Notes: generated from the sequence alone by a model not told the origin. DNA of 64,000 nt from Homarus americanus (GCF_018991925.1 NW_024744357.1:4372263-4436262); one strand, 5' to 3'. Shown: positions 44,376 through 56,546, counted from the first letter of the stretch. Made by a program: numbers and translations.

Positions 44376-45022
44376 GATCAGGGTACAACAGGAGATGTTG
44401 GTGTCAGAGTGATGTTTAGAGAGCTCAGGTTACAACAGGAGATGTTGATGTCAGAGTGATGTTTAGAGAGCTCAGAGTACAAGAGATGTTGATGTCAGTG
44501 ATGTTTAGAGAGCTCAGGGTACAAGAGATGATGTTGATGTCAGAGTGATGTTTAGAGAGCTCAGAGTACAAGAGGAGATGTTGAAGTCAGAGTGATGTTT
44601 AGAGAGCTCAGAGTACAACAGGAGATGTTGGTGTCAGAGTGATGTTTAGAGAGCTCAGGTTACAACAGGAGATGTTGATGTCAGAGTGATGTTTAGAGAG
44701 CTCAGAGTACAAGAGATGTTGATGTCAGTGATGTTTAGAGAGCTCAGGGTACAAGAGATGATGTTGATGTCAGAGTGATGTTTAGAGAGCTCAGAGTACA
44801 AGAGGAGATGTTGAAGTCAGAGTGATGTTTAGAGAGCTCAGAGTACAAGAGGAGATGTTGAAGTCAGAGTGATGTTTAGAGAGCTCAGGGTACAAGAGGA
44901 GATGTTGAAGTCAGAGTGATGTTTAGAGAGCTCAGAGTACAAGAGATGATGTTGAAGTCAGAGTGATGTTTAGAGAGCTCAGGGTACAAGAGGAGATGTT
45001 GAAGTCAGAGAAATATTTACAG
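44376..45022. repeat. 47-bp minisatellite with higher-order structure
   Basis: About 14 units; the unit contains GAGATGTTGATGTCAGAGTG and ATGTTTAGAGAGCTCAGG, with 38-47-bp length variants. A five-unit block starting at 44383 recurs from 44613 (offset 230 bp) with the same order of variants, so a higher-order repeat exists. Confidence 0.95.
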
Positions 45023-45257
45023 AGTTTAGAATATGAGACGAAGATCTTGATCATATTAATGTTAGAGGGAAGTTTACAAAATTAAATAAATGACTTAAAA
45101 AAATGAAAAAAAAATGTATTGTTGGTGTGACTAACTATTATGGGGGAGAGAGAAGAGAAGAGGTGTGAGGAAAAAGGTATTGATAAATGGATTGAAAATG
45201 GAAATGAAGGAAGGAATAATTTTGGTTAATGAAAGGTGAGAAAGGGTTAGCCCAGGT
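45023..45257. other. AT-rich unique sequence
   Basis: Short spacer, A-rich at 45100-45120. No features. Confidence 0.4.
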
Positions 45258-45697
45258 ATGAAGTGTATGTATGTATGTATGTATGTATGTATGTATGTAT
45301 GTATGTATGTATGTATGTATGTATGTATGTATGTATGTATGTATGTATGTATGTATGTATGTATGTATGTATGTATGTATGTATGTATGTATGTATGTAT
45401 GTGTGTATGTATGTATGTATGTATGTATGTATGTGTGTGTGTATGTATGTATGTATGTATGTATGTATGTATGTGTGTATGTATGTATGTATGTATGTAT
45501 GTATGTATGTATGTATGTATGTATGTATGTATGTATGTATGTATGTATGTATGTATGTATGTGTATGTATGTATGTATGTATGTATGTATGTATGTATGT
45601 ATGTATGCTATGTATGTATGTATGTATGTATGTATGTATGTATGTATGTATGTATGTATGTATGTATGTATGTATGTATGTATGTATGTATGTATGT
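45258..45697. repeat. ATGT tetranucleotide microsatellite (about 440 bp)
   Basis: About 108 ATGT units with a few GTGT substitutions and one slip (ATGCT at 45606). All three forward frames are open (MYVC repeats), purely because no frame of ATGT contains a stop. Confidence 0.98.
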
Positions 45698-45989
45698 TAA
45701 AATAACTTAACTAAACTCTGTTAATCCAAAATCAAGCTTAACCTAATCTAAACTTACTTAACCTTACTTAAAACGAACATAATCAAACTTAAATTAATTA
45801 AACCATGACCTCCCAAACAATAGCGATTTATCAGTATTACAGTAATAGCTATTGTTTTATTGTTGGTTTTGTTAATAGTATTAATACGGGCGAAAACTGT
45901 GAGAAATTTAGGTGTGCAATATTCTTGATTCAAAATAAATCAACTTTAAGATTAGTATCGGAAATATTGCTTTGAGAATTGACCGGCCA
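45698..45989. other. AT-rich unique sequence
   Basis: Loose TTAACCTAATCTAAAC words at about 45735-45780 hint at decayed CCTAA repeats. Confidence 0.4.

Positions 45990-46077
<88 letters not shown>
45990..46077. repeat. GT microsatellite
   Basis: (GT)n of about 86 bp. Confidence 0.96.
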
Positions 46078-46080
<3 letters not shown>

Positions 46081-46319
46081 GCAAGTCCGTCACAGAATAC
46101 CGACAGGCCAAAAAAGGGAAGACTCTGCTGGTCATTCTTCCTCAAACTCATCTCTCTCTCTCTCCCTCGTTCGTTCGTCTGTTCGCTATCCTTCTTTTTC
46201 TCTTATTCTTATTCTTTATCTGTGTTTCTGTCAGTTTAATTTTGTTCTTTTCTCTCCCATTGTTAATTCGTTCTCTCTGACATTATTTATTCTGTTTCTT
46301 TTTCTTTTTGTATTTTCAT

Positions 46320-46474
46320 TATAATTCTTTCTCCCTGTCTTTTTCTCCCTGTTTCTTTCTCCCTGTTTCTTTCTCCCTGTTTCTTTCTCCCTGTCTCTTT
46401 TAATCTATTTCCCACATTTTAGAATCTTTTATTTTTTCATTTTTCATTCATTTAATTTATTTTTTCCTCGTATC

Positions 46475-46508
<34 letters not shown>

Positions 46509-46510
46509 GT
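46320..46510. repeat. TTTCTCCCTG repeats and TC run
   Basis: Four to five copies of TTTCTCCCTGTTTC-type 15-mers at 46327-46400, then (TC)n at 46480-46506. Confidence 0.88.
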
Positions 46511-47453
46511 CGTGTATACTTATTTACTCTGTTTTTCTCCTGTCAACATCTGCACGGTCAACATAAGTGAATTTCTCCCTCCTCTTCCTCCGCCTCCTTC
46601 TCCTTCCTCAACCTCCTACACCCTCCTTCCTCATCCTCCTACACCCTCCTTCCTCCTCTTCTTCCTCTTGCTGCTCCTCGCTTAACATATTTCAGTAGCG
46701 TTCCTCTGACAGTCTCACTCAACATACCTTCACGTCCAGGTGATATGATTGTAAACACGTTACCTGAAGATTTATTGACCCCGTGATGACAGCCTGGGGG
46801 TAAAATATATCTTTAAAATGTCGATAGAATTTACGGTAAAGTTTTCTATATTTAATGTTATTTGGTTTATGTCATTAGTAGATGTTTATTATCCTTTTGT
46901 TAATCTCCTCCTTATTAGGGTTGTGGTGGTCTGTATATGTCTGTTTTGTAGTCAGAAAGTTTATACACACCGGAATTTTTACGTATATTTCAACTACTGT
47001 CATTTCCTTGCTATATATTCTTTGTACTGTGATCTGAGTTGTGTAGTTGTGTCTTGAGTTGGATGATAATCGACCAAGTTATGTCTTATGGTCAAGGAAG
47101 GTGAGGAAGGGTGAAGTACGGGGGCGTTACCTGTGCTTTACCTGTTGTGTTATACTCACCTGGACATAAATATTCCCCGTTTTCTGTGATGCTGTGTGAT
47201 AGGGAATTAAGACTCAGCCATCGTAGATAATAATGGAATTGGAATGGGTATAATTAGCCAAAGTGTGATGTAGCTTCAGTATGATCTCTCGACTCGTGGT
47301 GGTGGTACATACTTTTATCAAGTGTGAAACTCATTTAATCGGAAGAAGAACTCATCAGCGTTAAGATTTAGGGCAGTGTGTTTACATACTTACAGTGCTT
47401 AAAGTTTGTTATCTAATTTCTTCTCTATATGAACCCTACTTTATATATTTGGC
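46511..47453. other. Unique sequence
   Basis: CTCC-rich at 46575-46680, with a duplicated CCTCCTACACCCTCCTTCCT. A forward open frame at 46818-47057 is hydrophobic and aromatic but in AT-rich DNA and has no domain. No gene is supported. Confidence 0.4.
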
Positions 47454-47454
47454 T

Positions 47455-47514
47455 AACACCTAACCTAACCTAACCTAACCTAACCTAACCTAACCTAACC
47501 TAACCTAACCTAAC
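47455..47514. repeat. CCTAA interstitial telomere-like tract
   Basis: About 11 perfect AACCT pentamers, the longest pure tract in the window. Confidence 0.97.
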
Positions 47515-47978
47515 ACTAGACGAATTTAACCAGATCAGAGGTAACCCAGTACCCGAGGGGACAGTGGACTACCTCCACTAAATACAATGGAATCTTGTTC
47601 AAACCTCCTAAAGGAATTTATTTAGAGGATTGAATTTACTTCGTTGTTCGTACCCAAATCCCGTCCATAGTCTGTTACCTTCTGTGCTCGGGGGAACTGA
47701 GGAGGAAAATGATGTCGGAAATGCCTGCAGCACCTTTACAGAGACACACACACACATGATGTTGTCCCCCCTCCGATGCGCTCCATTTTCCTGATTAGGT
47801 TGTCGTAGTCACTCGCTAAGGGGTGATGGAGAGGCAGAGAGAGAGAGAGAGAGGGGGTGAGGGAGAGGGAGAGGTTGCAGTGATCCCGAGGTGTGAGAGA
47901 TTCTCCCTAGGTGAGGTAGAGGTGAGGGTGTGTTGCTCAAGACTTGGCGGAGGAACAGATCTTTGAGTCAGGGAATCT
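47515..47978. other. Unique sequence with GA run
   Basis: (GA)n at 47836-47852 and GAGGGAGAGGGAGAGG at 47857-47872. No gene. Confidence 0.5.
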
Positions 47979-50345
47979 TCTACACCTGTCACCCCACACC
48001 CCTCACTTGTCACTCCTCACCTGTCACCCCACACCCCTCACTTGTCACCCCTCACCTGTCACCCCACGCCCCTCACCTGTCTCCCACCCCGTCACCCCAC
48101 CCCTCACCCGTCACCCCCACCCCCCTCACCCTGTCACCCACCCCTCACGCCCCCCCTCACCTGTCACCCCACCCCTCACCTGTCACCCCACACCCCTCAC
48201 TTGTCACCCTCCACCTCCTCACCTGTTACCCCACCCCTCACCTGTCACCCCACACACCCCTCACCTGTCACCCCCCACACCCATCACCCCTCAACCCCTC
48301 ACCCCACACCCCTCACCCCACACCCTCACCCCACCCCCCCACCCCCTCCCCTCCCCTACCCCACACCTCTCTACGTCATCCCCTCCTCACCTGTCACCCC
48401 ACCCCTCACCAGTCACCCCCACACCCCTCACCCCGTCACCCCACCCCTCATCCGTCACCCCCTCACCTGTCACCCCACACCCCTCACTTGTCACCCCTCA
48501 CCTGTCACCCCCACACCCCTTCACCTGTCACCCCACACCCCTCACTTGTCACCTCCACCCTTCACCTGTCACCCCACGCCCCTCCACTTGTCACCCCCCC
48601 ACCCTCACCTGTCACCCCCACCCCTCCCACCCCCACACCCCTCACCCCTCACCCTCACCCCACCCCTCACCCCACACCCGTCACCTGTCCCCCACACTCC
48701 TCACCTGCTCCCCCACACCCCTCACCTGTCACCCCACCTCACCCGTCACCCCACCCCTCACCCGTCACCCCACCTCCTTATCACCTCCCACACCCTTCAC
48801 CTGTCACCCCACACCTCCACTTGTGCCCCCACCTCACCCCGTCACCCCACACCCGTCACCCCACCCCTCACCTGTCACCCCACCCCTCACCTGTCCTACC
48901 TCCTCATCTGTCACCCCCCCCTCACCTGTCAACCCCTCCCCTCACCTGTCACCCCACCCTTCCCCATTCCCCACACACCCCCCCACTTGTCACCTCCCAC
49001 CCCTCACCTGTCACCCCACACCTCTCCACTTGTCACCCCCCACCCTCCTGTCACCCCTCCCCACACCCCTCCCCACCCCCCACACCCCTCCCACCCGTCA
49101 CCCCTCATCACCCCCTCACCCGTCACCCGTCACCCCTCACCTGTCACCCCACACCCCTCTGTCACCCCCACACCCTCACCTGTCACCCCACACCCCTCAC
49201 CTGTCACCCCACCCCCCTCACCTCACCCCACCCCTCACCTGTCACACCCCTCACCCGTCACCCCACCCCTCATCTGTCACCCCACCCCCTCACCTGTCAC
49301 CCCACCCCTCACCCTGTCACCCCACACCCCTCACCCGTCACCCCACCCCCTCACCCATCACCCCACCCCCTCACCTGTCACCCCACCCCTCATCTGTCCC
49401 CCACCCCCTCACCCGTCACACCCCACACCCCCTCACCCTACACCCCTCACCCCGTCACCCAACACCCTCACTTGTCACCTCCACCCTTCACCTGTCACCC
49501 CCACCCCTCACTGTCACCCCACCCTCACCGTCACCCCACCCCTCACCCCGTCACCCCACACCCCCTCACCTGTCACCCCACCCCTCACCTGTCACCCCAC
49601 CTCCTCATCTGTCACACACCCCTCACCTGTCAACCCACCCCTCACCTGTCCAACCCCACCTCACCTGTCAACCCCCCTCACCCCTACACCTCACTTGTCC
49701 TCCACCCCTCACCTGTCACCCCACCTCCTCACCCATCACCCCACCCCCTCACCTGTCACCCCACCCCTCCCCCACCCCTCACCGTCACCCCTCACCATCA
49801 CCCCTCACCCCGTCACCCGTCACCCATCACCCCTCCTGTCCCACCCCACCCCCCTCACCTGTCACCCCACACCCCTCACCTGTCACCCCACACCCCTCAC
49901 CCTGTCACCCCACCCCCCTCACCTGTCACCCCCTCACCTGTCACCCCACACCCCTCACCTGTCACCCCCCACACCCCTCACCCCGTCACCCCACCCCTCA
50001 CCTGTCACCCCACACCCCCTCCCCGTCTTACCCCTCACCCGTCACCCCCACCCCTCACCCGTCACCCACCCCCTCACCCGTCACCCACACCCCTCACCTG
50101 TCACACCCTCACTGTCACCCACCCCTCACCCGTCACCCCACCCCTCTTACGTCACCCTCACCCCACGTCACTCCTCACCCGTCACCCCCACCCCTCACCG
50201 TACCCCACACCCCTCACCTGTCACCCCTCTCCCCCCTCCCCCACCCCTCACCTGTCACCCCCACCTCCCCCGTCACCCCACCCCCCCCGTCACCCCACAC
50301 CCCTCTGTCACCCCACCCCTCACCCCCTCCTTGTCACCCCAGACA
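47979..50345. repeat. 2.4-kb minisatellite CTCACCTGTCACCCCACACCC
   Basis: About 110 units of roughly 16-23 bp combining CTCACCTGTCACCCCA and CACCCCT modules with frequent deletions and C-run changes. The + strand is about two-thirds C and very poor in G. Stops need TA or TGA, which the unit lacks, so all three forward frames stay open for over 800 codons (P/H/S/T-rich). This is not a gene. Confidence 0.97.
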
Positions 50346-50830
50346 CCTCGCCAGATGTCTTTATTGATCCACCTCCTTCCTGCCCCCATCCTGCCTCCTT
50401 CACTGCCCCATCACCGCCTCCTTCACCGCCTCCTTCACTACCCCATCACCCGCCCCATCACTGCCCCCATCACCGCCTCCTTCCTGCCCCCCATCACCGC
50501 CTCCTTCCTGCCCCCATCACCGCCTCATCACCGCCTCCTTCTGCCCCCCATCGCCCCCATCACTGCCCCATCACCGCCTCCTTCACCTTTACATCACCGC
50601 CATCATTCAGCTTCATTCATTTCCATCATCATCGCCTTTTCATCATTCATTAAGCATCATTCGCCTTTCATCTACTTCGCCTTTCATCACCATTGCATCA
50701 TTCACTTTCTTGCGTCATAGCCCCATCCTCGCATCATCACCCTCATTCATAGCATCATTCGTTGCATCATTCGCCATCATTCGCCTCATTCACCCTCGTC
50801 CTATCTATCACGTCACACATACACTGCGCC
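50346..50830. repeat. CATCACCGCCTCCTTC-type degenerate repeats
   Basis: Irregular repeats of CCCATCACCGCCTCCTTC to about 50600, decaying to CATCATTCGCC words up to 50800. It continues the C/T bias of the preceding array. Confidence 0.85.
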
Positions 50831-51245
50831 AACGCTCCGCAAATCCGCCAACACTCCCTACTTGACGCTCTGCCAGCATCCTCCGACACTCCCTGCACCA
50901 ACCTCCCCTACCAACACTCCTCATCCCCTACACCAGCATCCCCTCACACCAACCATCCATCTGCACCAACCTCCCTACACCAACTTCCCTATCCAACCTC
51001 CCCTACACCAACCTCCCTACACCAACACTCCCTACACCAACACTCCCTACACCAACCTCCCCTACCAACCTCCCCTACCTTGCTCCCTACACCAACACTC
51101 CCCTACACCAACACTCCCCTCTACTCCCCCAACCTCCCCCAACCTGCCTCCCCTACACCAACACACCCCTACCTCCCCTACACTACCTCCCCTCTCCAAC
51201 CACACCCCTACTCCCAACACTCCCCCTCACCAACATACCTTAACT
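50831..51245. repeat. CTACACCAACCTCCC minisatellite
   Basis: About 25 units of 14-17 bp with CCCTACACCAACACTC / CCTCCC variation. Forward P/T/S-rich frames are artefacts. Confidence 0.9.
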
Positions 51246-51359
51246 TCCTCTTTCTTGCCTAAATTCTCCCACCTTCTTGCATGCAATGACCTATCTCCTC
51301 TTTTAAGGTATTGCCATATCTCTATCACAGTGTTCTCTCTCTGTCCCTTCAATACATAT

Positions 51360-51900
51360 GCATCTTTCCATTACCTTATCTCTTCTATTGCAACATTTCT
51401 TCTATTGCAACATTTCTTCTATTGCAACATTTTATCTGGATTGCCGCATTGCGTTTAGTTTTGTGTTTTTATAAGTTTCTCACTGCAACACCCTCAGTCG
51501 TTCATTACACTTTTCCTACATTGTAACATTTGTCCTCCTTCTACATTGTAAAAAATTCTCCTACATTGTAATATTTTTCCTCCTTTTACATTGTATCATT
51601 TTTCTCCTTCTATATTGTAACATTTTCCCCCCTACATTGTAAAAATTTTCCTCTTACATTGTATATATTTTACCTCCTCCTACATTGTAAAATTCTTCCT
51701 CCTCCTACATTGTAAATTTTTCCTCTTTTCTACATTGACACATTTGTCCTTCATTGTAGCATTTTCACGCCTCTTATGTTCCAACTCTTCTCCTACATTG
51801 TAACATTTGCTCTCCTCTTACCTTGTAACGCTTCCCCTCCATTGTAACATTTGTCCTCCTACATTGTAACGCTTCTCCTCCTGCCTTGTAACAGCTCCCT
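51360..51900. repeat. TTCTATTGCAACATT / CTACATTGTAACATTT repeats
   Basis: Three copies of TTCTATTGCAACATT at 51385-51432, then about 15 diverged units of CCTCCTACATTGTAACATTT (51520-51900). Confidence 0.88.
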
Positions 51901-52330
51901 CCTACATTCGCATATATCCCCACCATTGCAACATTTATATATATTGCAACACTTTCCCTTTAATACAATTACTCCTCTTCCCCATTGCAACAATTATGCG
52001 CCTCTATTGCAACACTATCCATCCAATGCAACATTATACCCTCCATTGCAACTATTATAGTCAATTGCAATCACTTCCCTCCTCCATTGTAGCAATTTTC
52101 TCGTTTTAATCACTCCCTTCTTTATTGCAATCACTCCCCCTTCTTTATTGCAATCACTTCCCCTCCTCCATTGCAATCACTTCCTCCCCTCATTGCAATC
52201 ACTTACCCTCCTCCATTGCAATCAGTCCCCCTGTCTATTGCAATCACTGCCCCTCCTCTATTGCAATCACTTCCCCCATTGCAATCACTCCTCCCCTCTA
52301 TTGCAATCACTTCCTTCATTGCACACGCTT
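51901..52330. repeat. CTCCATTGCAATCACTTCCC minisatellite
   Basis: About 18 units of roughly 22 bp centred on ATTGCAATCACTTCCC. The early part is diverged (ATTGCAACA). It shares the CATTG(C/T)AA core with the preceding repeats. Confidence 0.9.
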
Positions 52331-52375
52331 TCCATCATGCATTTCAGAGTTATATCATTTTGCTATCATATCTCC

Positions 52376-52602
52376 GTCTCCCATCACCATTACCATCACC
52401 ATCACCCCCCCATCACATCACCCCCCACCGTCACCACCACTACCATCACCCTTCACCACCACCAACATCCACTACCATCACCATCACTACCATCACCAGC
52501 ACTACCATCATCAACACCACTACCAACACCACCACTGCCATCACCCTACCATCACCACCACCACCACCACCACCCACCACCATCACCACTCCACCAACCT
52601 AC
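52376..52602. repeat. CACCAT/CACCAC-rich region
   Basis: Trinucleotide-like CATCACCACTACCATCAC sequence with an internal (CAC)n. H/T/P-rich frames are artefacts. Confidence 0.9.
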
Positions 52603-52752
52603 CTGACCATATTTACACCTGCGACAATGACTCACTTTGCTTTTAGGCTTTTCATTATGTCACATTGTACTCTGGTGTAGCTCTGGCCAGGACACAGGAA
52701 GGTGGAAGGCTTTACTATGGCAATACTTGTAATACAGATATATTTCAAGATA

Positions 52753-52812
<60 letters not shown>
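52753..52812. repeat. TC microsatellite
   Basis: (TC)n of about 56 bp with one TTTC interruption near its start. Confidence 0.95.
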
Positions 52813-52814
<2 letters not shown>

Positions 52815-52872
52815 TTTTGTTTGTTTGTAATACATCAGGATTTCTTTCTCTCTCTCTTTACTGTTTTACATC

Positions 52873-52922
<50 letters not shown>
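52873..52922. repeat. GT microsatellite
   Basis: (GT)n of about 46 bp, the left arm of a potential fold-back with the CA run at 52976. Confidence 0.95.
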
Positions 52923-52972
52923 TGATCTCAAGAACAATGCTTAGAATATGTATATACACACTAAACACCTTC

Positions 52973-53079
<107 letters not shown>

Positions 53080-53224
53080 GCGTCTACAAAAATGGTTTAT
53101 CGGGAGAAAGTTATCGGTTTGACGAAGAAGAAAACACGATTTTTTTTTACTCTCTCTGCCTCACACTAGTTGTATCGACACGCGCTGTTATTATTTTCAT
53201 TTAGGTTTTAACTATAACTTGAAA

Positions 53225-53726
53225 CTTTGACGCATTTCCTGGTGTTGAAACTACTCCGTGTTATTAAGTCTGGCATTGAAGAGACTCCACGTTATTAAGT
53301 CTGGCGTTGAAGGGCTCTCACGTTATTAAGTTTGGCGTTGAAGAGACTCCACGTTATTAAGTCTGGTGTTGAAGCGACCTCGTTATTAAGTCTGGCGTTA
53401 AGCGACTCCGTTATTAAGTCTGGCATTGAAGAGACTCCACGTTATTAAGTCTGGTGTTGAAGCGACTCCACGTTATTAAGTCTGGTGTTGAAGAGACTCC
53501 ACGTTATTAAGTCTGGTGTTGAAGAGACTCCACGTTATTAAGTCTGGCATTGAAGAGACTCCACGTTATTAAGTCTGGTGTTGAAGCGACTCCACGTTAT
53601 TAAGTCTGGCATTGAAGAGACTCCACGTTATTAAGTCTGGCGTTGAAGCTACTCCACGTTATTAAGTTTGGCGTTGAAGCTACTCCACGTTATTAAGTTT
53701 GGCGTTGAAGCGACTCCACGTTATAA
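53225..53726. repeat. 31-bp minisatellite
   Basis: About 16 units with GACTCCACGTTATTAAGTCT at the core and GGCGTTGAAGA / GGTGTTGAAGC variants. A few units lack CCA. Confidence 0.96.
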
Positions 53727-54070
53727 GACCAGTCAGGCTAGGGCTCATGTCTGTTTTTCTTCATCCACAAGTACGTCTTTCATCTCCTTGGGTTACCATT
53801 ATGCCTTTACTTAATTATTTCTATACCTGTTCCTTTAGTCATCTCTTATAGTCTTATTATTATTTTAGTTGTCTGTTTTTCTTTAGTTTTTTTCTTATAT
53901 CCTGTTTTGGGGGTGTTTTTTTTTTTGATCATGTTATTGTAAGTTATCTCAAGAGAAATATTAGTATTAAAATGGTTAAGTAACATCAATTATGATTTAG
54001 GGAGAATTGTATGTGGTAGATAATGGGTTAGTCTATTGAATTATCTTTTACCTGTAATTATCTCAAATGA
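53727..54070. other. AT-rich unique sequence
   Basis: T-rich runs. No gene. Confidence 0.4.
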
Positions 54071-54071
54071 A

Positions 54072-54300
54072 AGGTGTGTTGGTGTGGATGGAGGGATGTG
54101 TTGGTGTGGATGGAGGGTGTGTGTGTGTGTGTGTGTGTGGCTGGAGGGGTGTGTGGGTGTGGATGGAGGGGTGTGTTGGTGTGGATGGAGGGGTGTGTTG
54201 GTGTGGATGGAGGGGTGTGTTGGTGTGGATGGAGGGTGTGTGTGTGTGTGTGTGTGTGGCTGGAGGGGTGTGTGGGTGTGTGTGAGAGAGAGAGAGAGAG
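54072..54300. repeat. GTGTGTTGGTGTGGATGGAGG minisatellite with GT and GA runs
   Basis: About nine units of 20-21 bp (GTTGGTGTGGATGGAGGG) interleaved with two GTGTGTGTGTGTGTGTGGCT blocks, ending in (GA)8. C/V/G/W-rich frames are artefacts. Confidence 0.93.
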
Positions 54301-54900
54301 CTGGAGCCAGGTAAAGTTACGGATTGGGTTTGTCTGTGTCTGAATGTTTCGTTGTGTTTATGAACCTCACCCAGGCAGAAATATTTACCTTTATGCCACA
54401 TTATTACGAGTTTTTTTAATAACTCATGTTGCTGAAAGAGTGTGTTTTATTAACTTTCCTTGAGACATAAAATATAACGTTCTTAAAACCTTCCCAGGGT
54501 GAATGTATATATCTCTCGAGACCTGGCTGTAGACTTCAAGGTTTATTTCTCAAGTCTTCTCACCGTCATGGATCTCAACTTTGCTTTTTTTTTTCCCTTC
54601 CTTGGTGCTTTAATCCAGACGCCTCAGTTGGCTTTACTACATTGGGCTCAAGACGATCCTCTACTTGTGAGCTGGTCTTTCTTGGGTGTCTATATCTTTA
54701 TAAGAGATCCAAAGGCGATTTCTCTTCCCTCTTGTGTATTCACTTTTGCCTTCCTCGGTGCAGTCACTCAGAGTGCTTGAATGATGCACACGACGCTCTC
54801 TATCAAGCCGGCTGCATATCCGGCTCGAAACATGACCTAAGGGACGGTCTGTGTCGGGCTGGCAATGTGGGTGGTTCAGGTATGGTTTTTATGATAACGT
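54301..54900. other. Unique sequence with a possible weak open frame
   Basis: A forward frame at 54499-54780 gives 93 residues with two hydrophobic stretches, but no recognised domain and no clear coding signature. A six-pair hairpin AGCCGG/CCGGCT followed by CGAAAC lies at 54806-54831. No assignment. Confidence 0.3.
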
Positions 54901-54902
54901 AC

Positions 54903-55160
54903 CCAGGTCATGACGGTTCCGTAACCTGTTGAAGTATGACCTGTGTAATGATGTGTCCGGGTCATGACGGTTCCGTAACCTGTTGAAGTATGACCTGTGT
55001 AATGATGTGTCTGGGTCATGACGGTTCCGTAACCTGTTGAAGTATGACCTGTGTAATGATGTGTCCGGGTCATGACGGTTCCGTAACCTGTTGAAGTATG
55101 ACCTGTGTAATGATGTGTCCGGGTCATGACAGCTCCGTAACCTGTTGAAGTGTGACCTTA
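54903..55160. repeat. 54-bp minisatellite
   Basis: 4.7 units with a 54-bp period; pieces include GGGTCATGACGGTTCCGTAA and GAAGTATGACCTGTGTAATG. The minus-strand frame over it (TRTHHYTGHTSTGYGTVM) is a repeat artefact. Confidence 0.96.
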
Positions 55161-56170
55161 TATATCCGGTTCATGACAGCTACACATCTGGCTGCATCAA
55201 CCGTCACTCCAGGACACAGTTAGTGCCTACGGGTGTCTGGCTTCACTACACACTCGCCCTGGAGACAAATGCCTTCACGTCCTTAAGTCTCTTCTCACCT
55301 TGAACACAATTCGCTAATTAATATAGTGTAAATGGATCATAAATCCTAGTAACTTTCTGATTAACTTACAAATCCTCCACTTCTCTCCCTTGGATAAATC
55401 CTTAATCCTCAGTGCCCCCTCTTAAGTAAATCCTTAATCCCCAAGTACTTTCTTCTTGAATAGGCCAATAATCTCCCACTTCTTACCACCTGAATGAACC
55501 AGTAATCCTAATTCCTTAATCCCCTAAAAACCACTGAGGATTTATCAAGCTGGACAGAATTATAGGTCATGTTGTGTGAGATTAAGCTTAACTAGGTATA
55601 ATAACGTAATGATTCACAACTGGTCATTATAACATTAATTACTCTCAGTTAGTAATCACAGTTCAGTCATAAAACATATATAATATAAAACCCTTGTTAA
55701 TACTGTATCAACATAAACGCTCACAAATATTCCAATAATTTTTAATTGTTGAAAGTAATTCTGGTTTTATTTCTCTGTGTGATGTTGGTAATACTCAACA
55801 AGCCTCATAAAATATGTCATGGAATAGTTTTTTTTTCCCTAGTGTGATGTCGGTCATTGATAATATTTAACAAGACCGATGAAATAATCAACAATAACAA
55901 TAATAACATCAACAATGATATCAACACCACCACCACCACTACCAACTGAACCCTGTACTGACATGGTGTGGGGTCAGCCGTAATGGCGAGACGGTAGGGA
56001 GACAGAGAATCATTAACCTGTCACCCTTCACCAGCGTTATCAAGATCACCTGTCAACAAGGAGTGACAGCAAGGCGACATATTGGTTTTTGTAATAATAA
56101 TTAATCATCCACACTAGTTTATCTATGAATGTAATATAAATTTAACTTTTTTTTTACCTATCATCTCGCT
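55161..56170. other. Unique AT-rich sequence
   Basis: A CCTTAATCC-rich patch at 55380-55520 and ACCACCACC at 55927-55945. No gene recognised. Confidence 0.4.
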
Positions 56171-56173
56171 AAG

Positions 56174-56200
56174 TGAGTGTGTGAGTGAGTGAGTGAGTGA

Positions 56201-56248
<48 letters not shown>
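56174..56248. repeat. GTGA then GT microsatellite
   Basis: GTGAGTGAGTGAGTGAGTGAG passing into (GT)n of about 42 bp. Confidence 0.94.
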
Positions 56249-56398
56249 CATCCAACAGCCGCCCAGGATAAATAAACAGGGATTAGATTCCTTCATATAT
56301 TTTCATTCTCATAATAACAATTTGTGAGTTTACATTACGGGAGGAGAAGTGACCATGGTGGTAAGTCTATGAAGTGGTTATGTGTTCACCAGGGCTGT

Positions 56399-56399
<1 letters not shown>

Positions 56400-56432
<33 letters not shown>

Positions 56433-56546
56433 TGGTCGCGCCTCCTTTCTTGTAGATCACTGCCTTCTAATTTAGTATGTATGTATGTATGTATGTATGT
56501 ATGTATGTATGTATGTATGTATGTATGTATGTATGTATGTATGTAC
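56400..56546. repeat. CA microsatellite and second ATGT microsatellite
   Basis: (CA)n at 56401-56430. (GTAT)n of about 70 bp at 56476-56546 is the same motif as 45258-45697. Confidence 0.95.

Noticed and set aside
45258..45710. MYVC-repeat proteins of about 150 codons
   Set aside because: ATGT repeats contain no stop in any forward frame. Pure microsatellite.
47930..50720. Three overlapping forward open frames of about 800-900 codons
   Set aside because: They are the three frames of one minisatellite with no stop in its unit. All three are equally open and composed of P/H/S/T, with no domain and no codon bias.
54499..54780. 93-codon frame with two hydrophobic segments
   Set aside because: No recognised family, no supporting signals, and other frames nearby are equally open.
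54806..54831. Second hammerhead-like motif (AGCCGG/CCGGCT hairpin followed by CGAAAC)
   Set aside because: The CTGANGA half of the core is absent (TCTATCA instead), so only stem II and the GAAAC part match. Probably chance.
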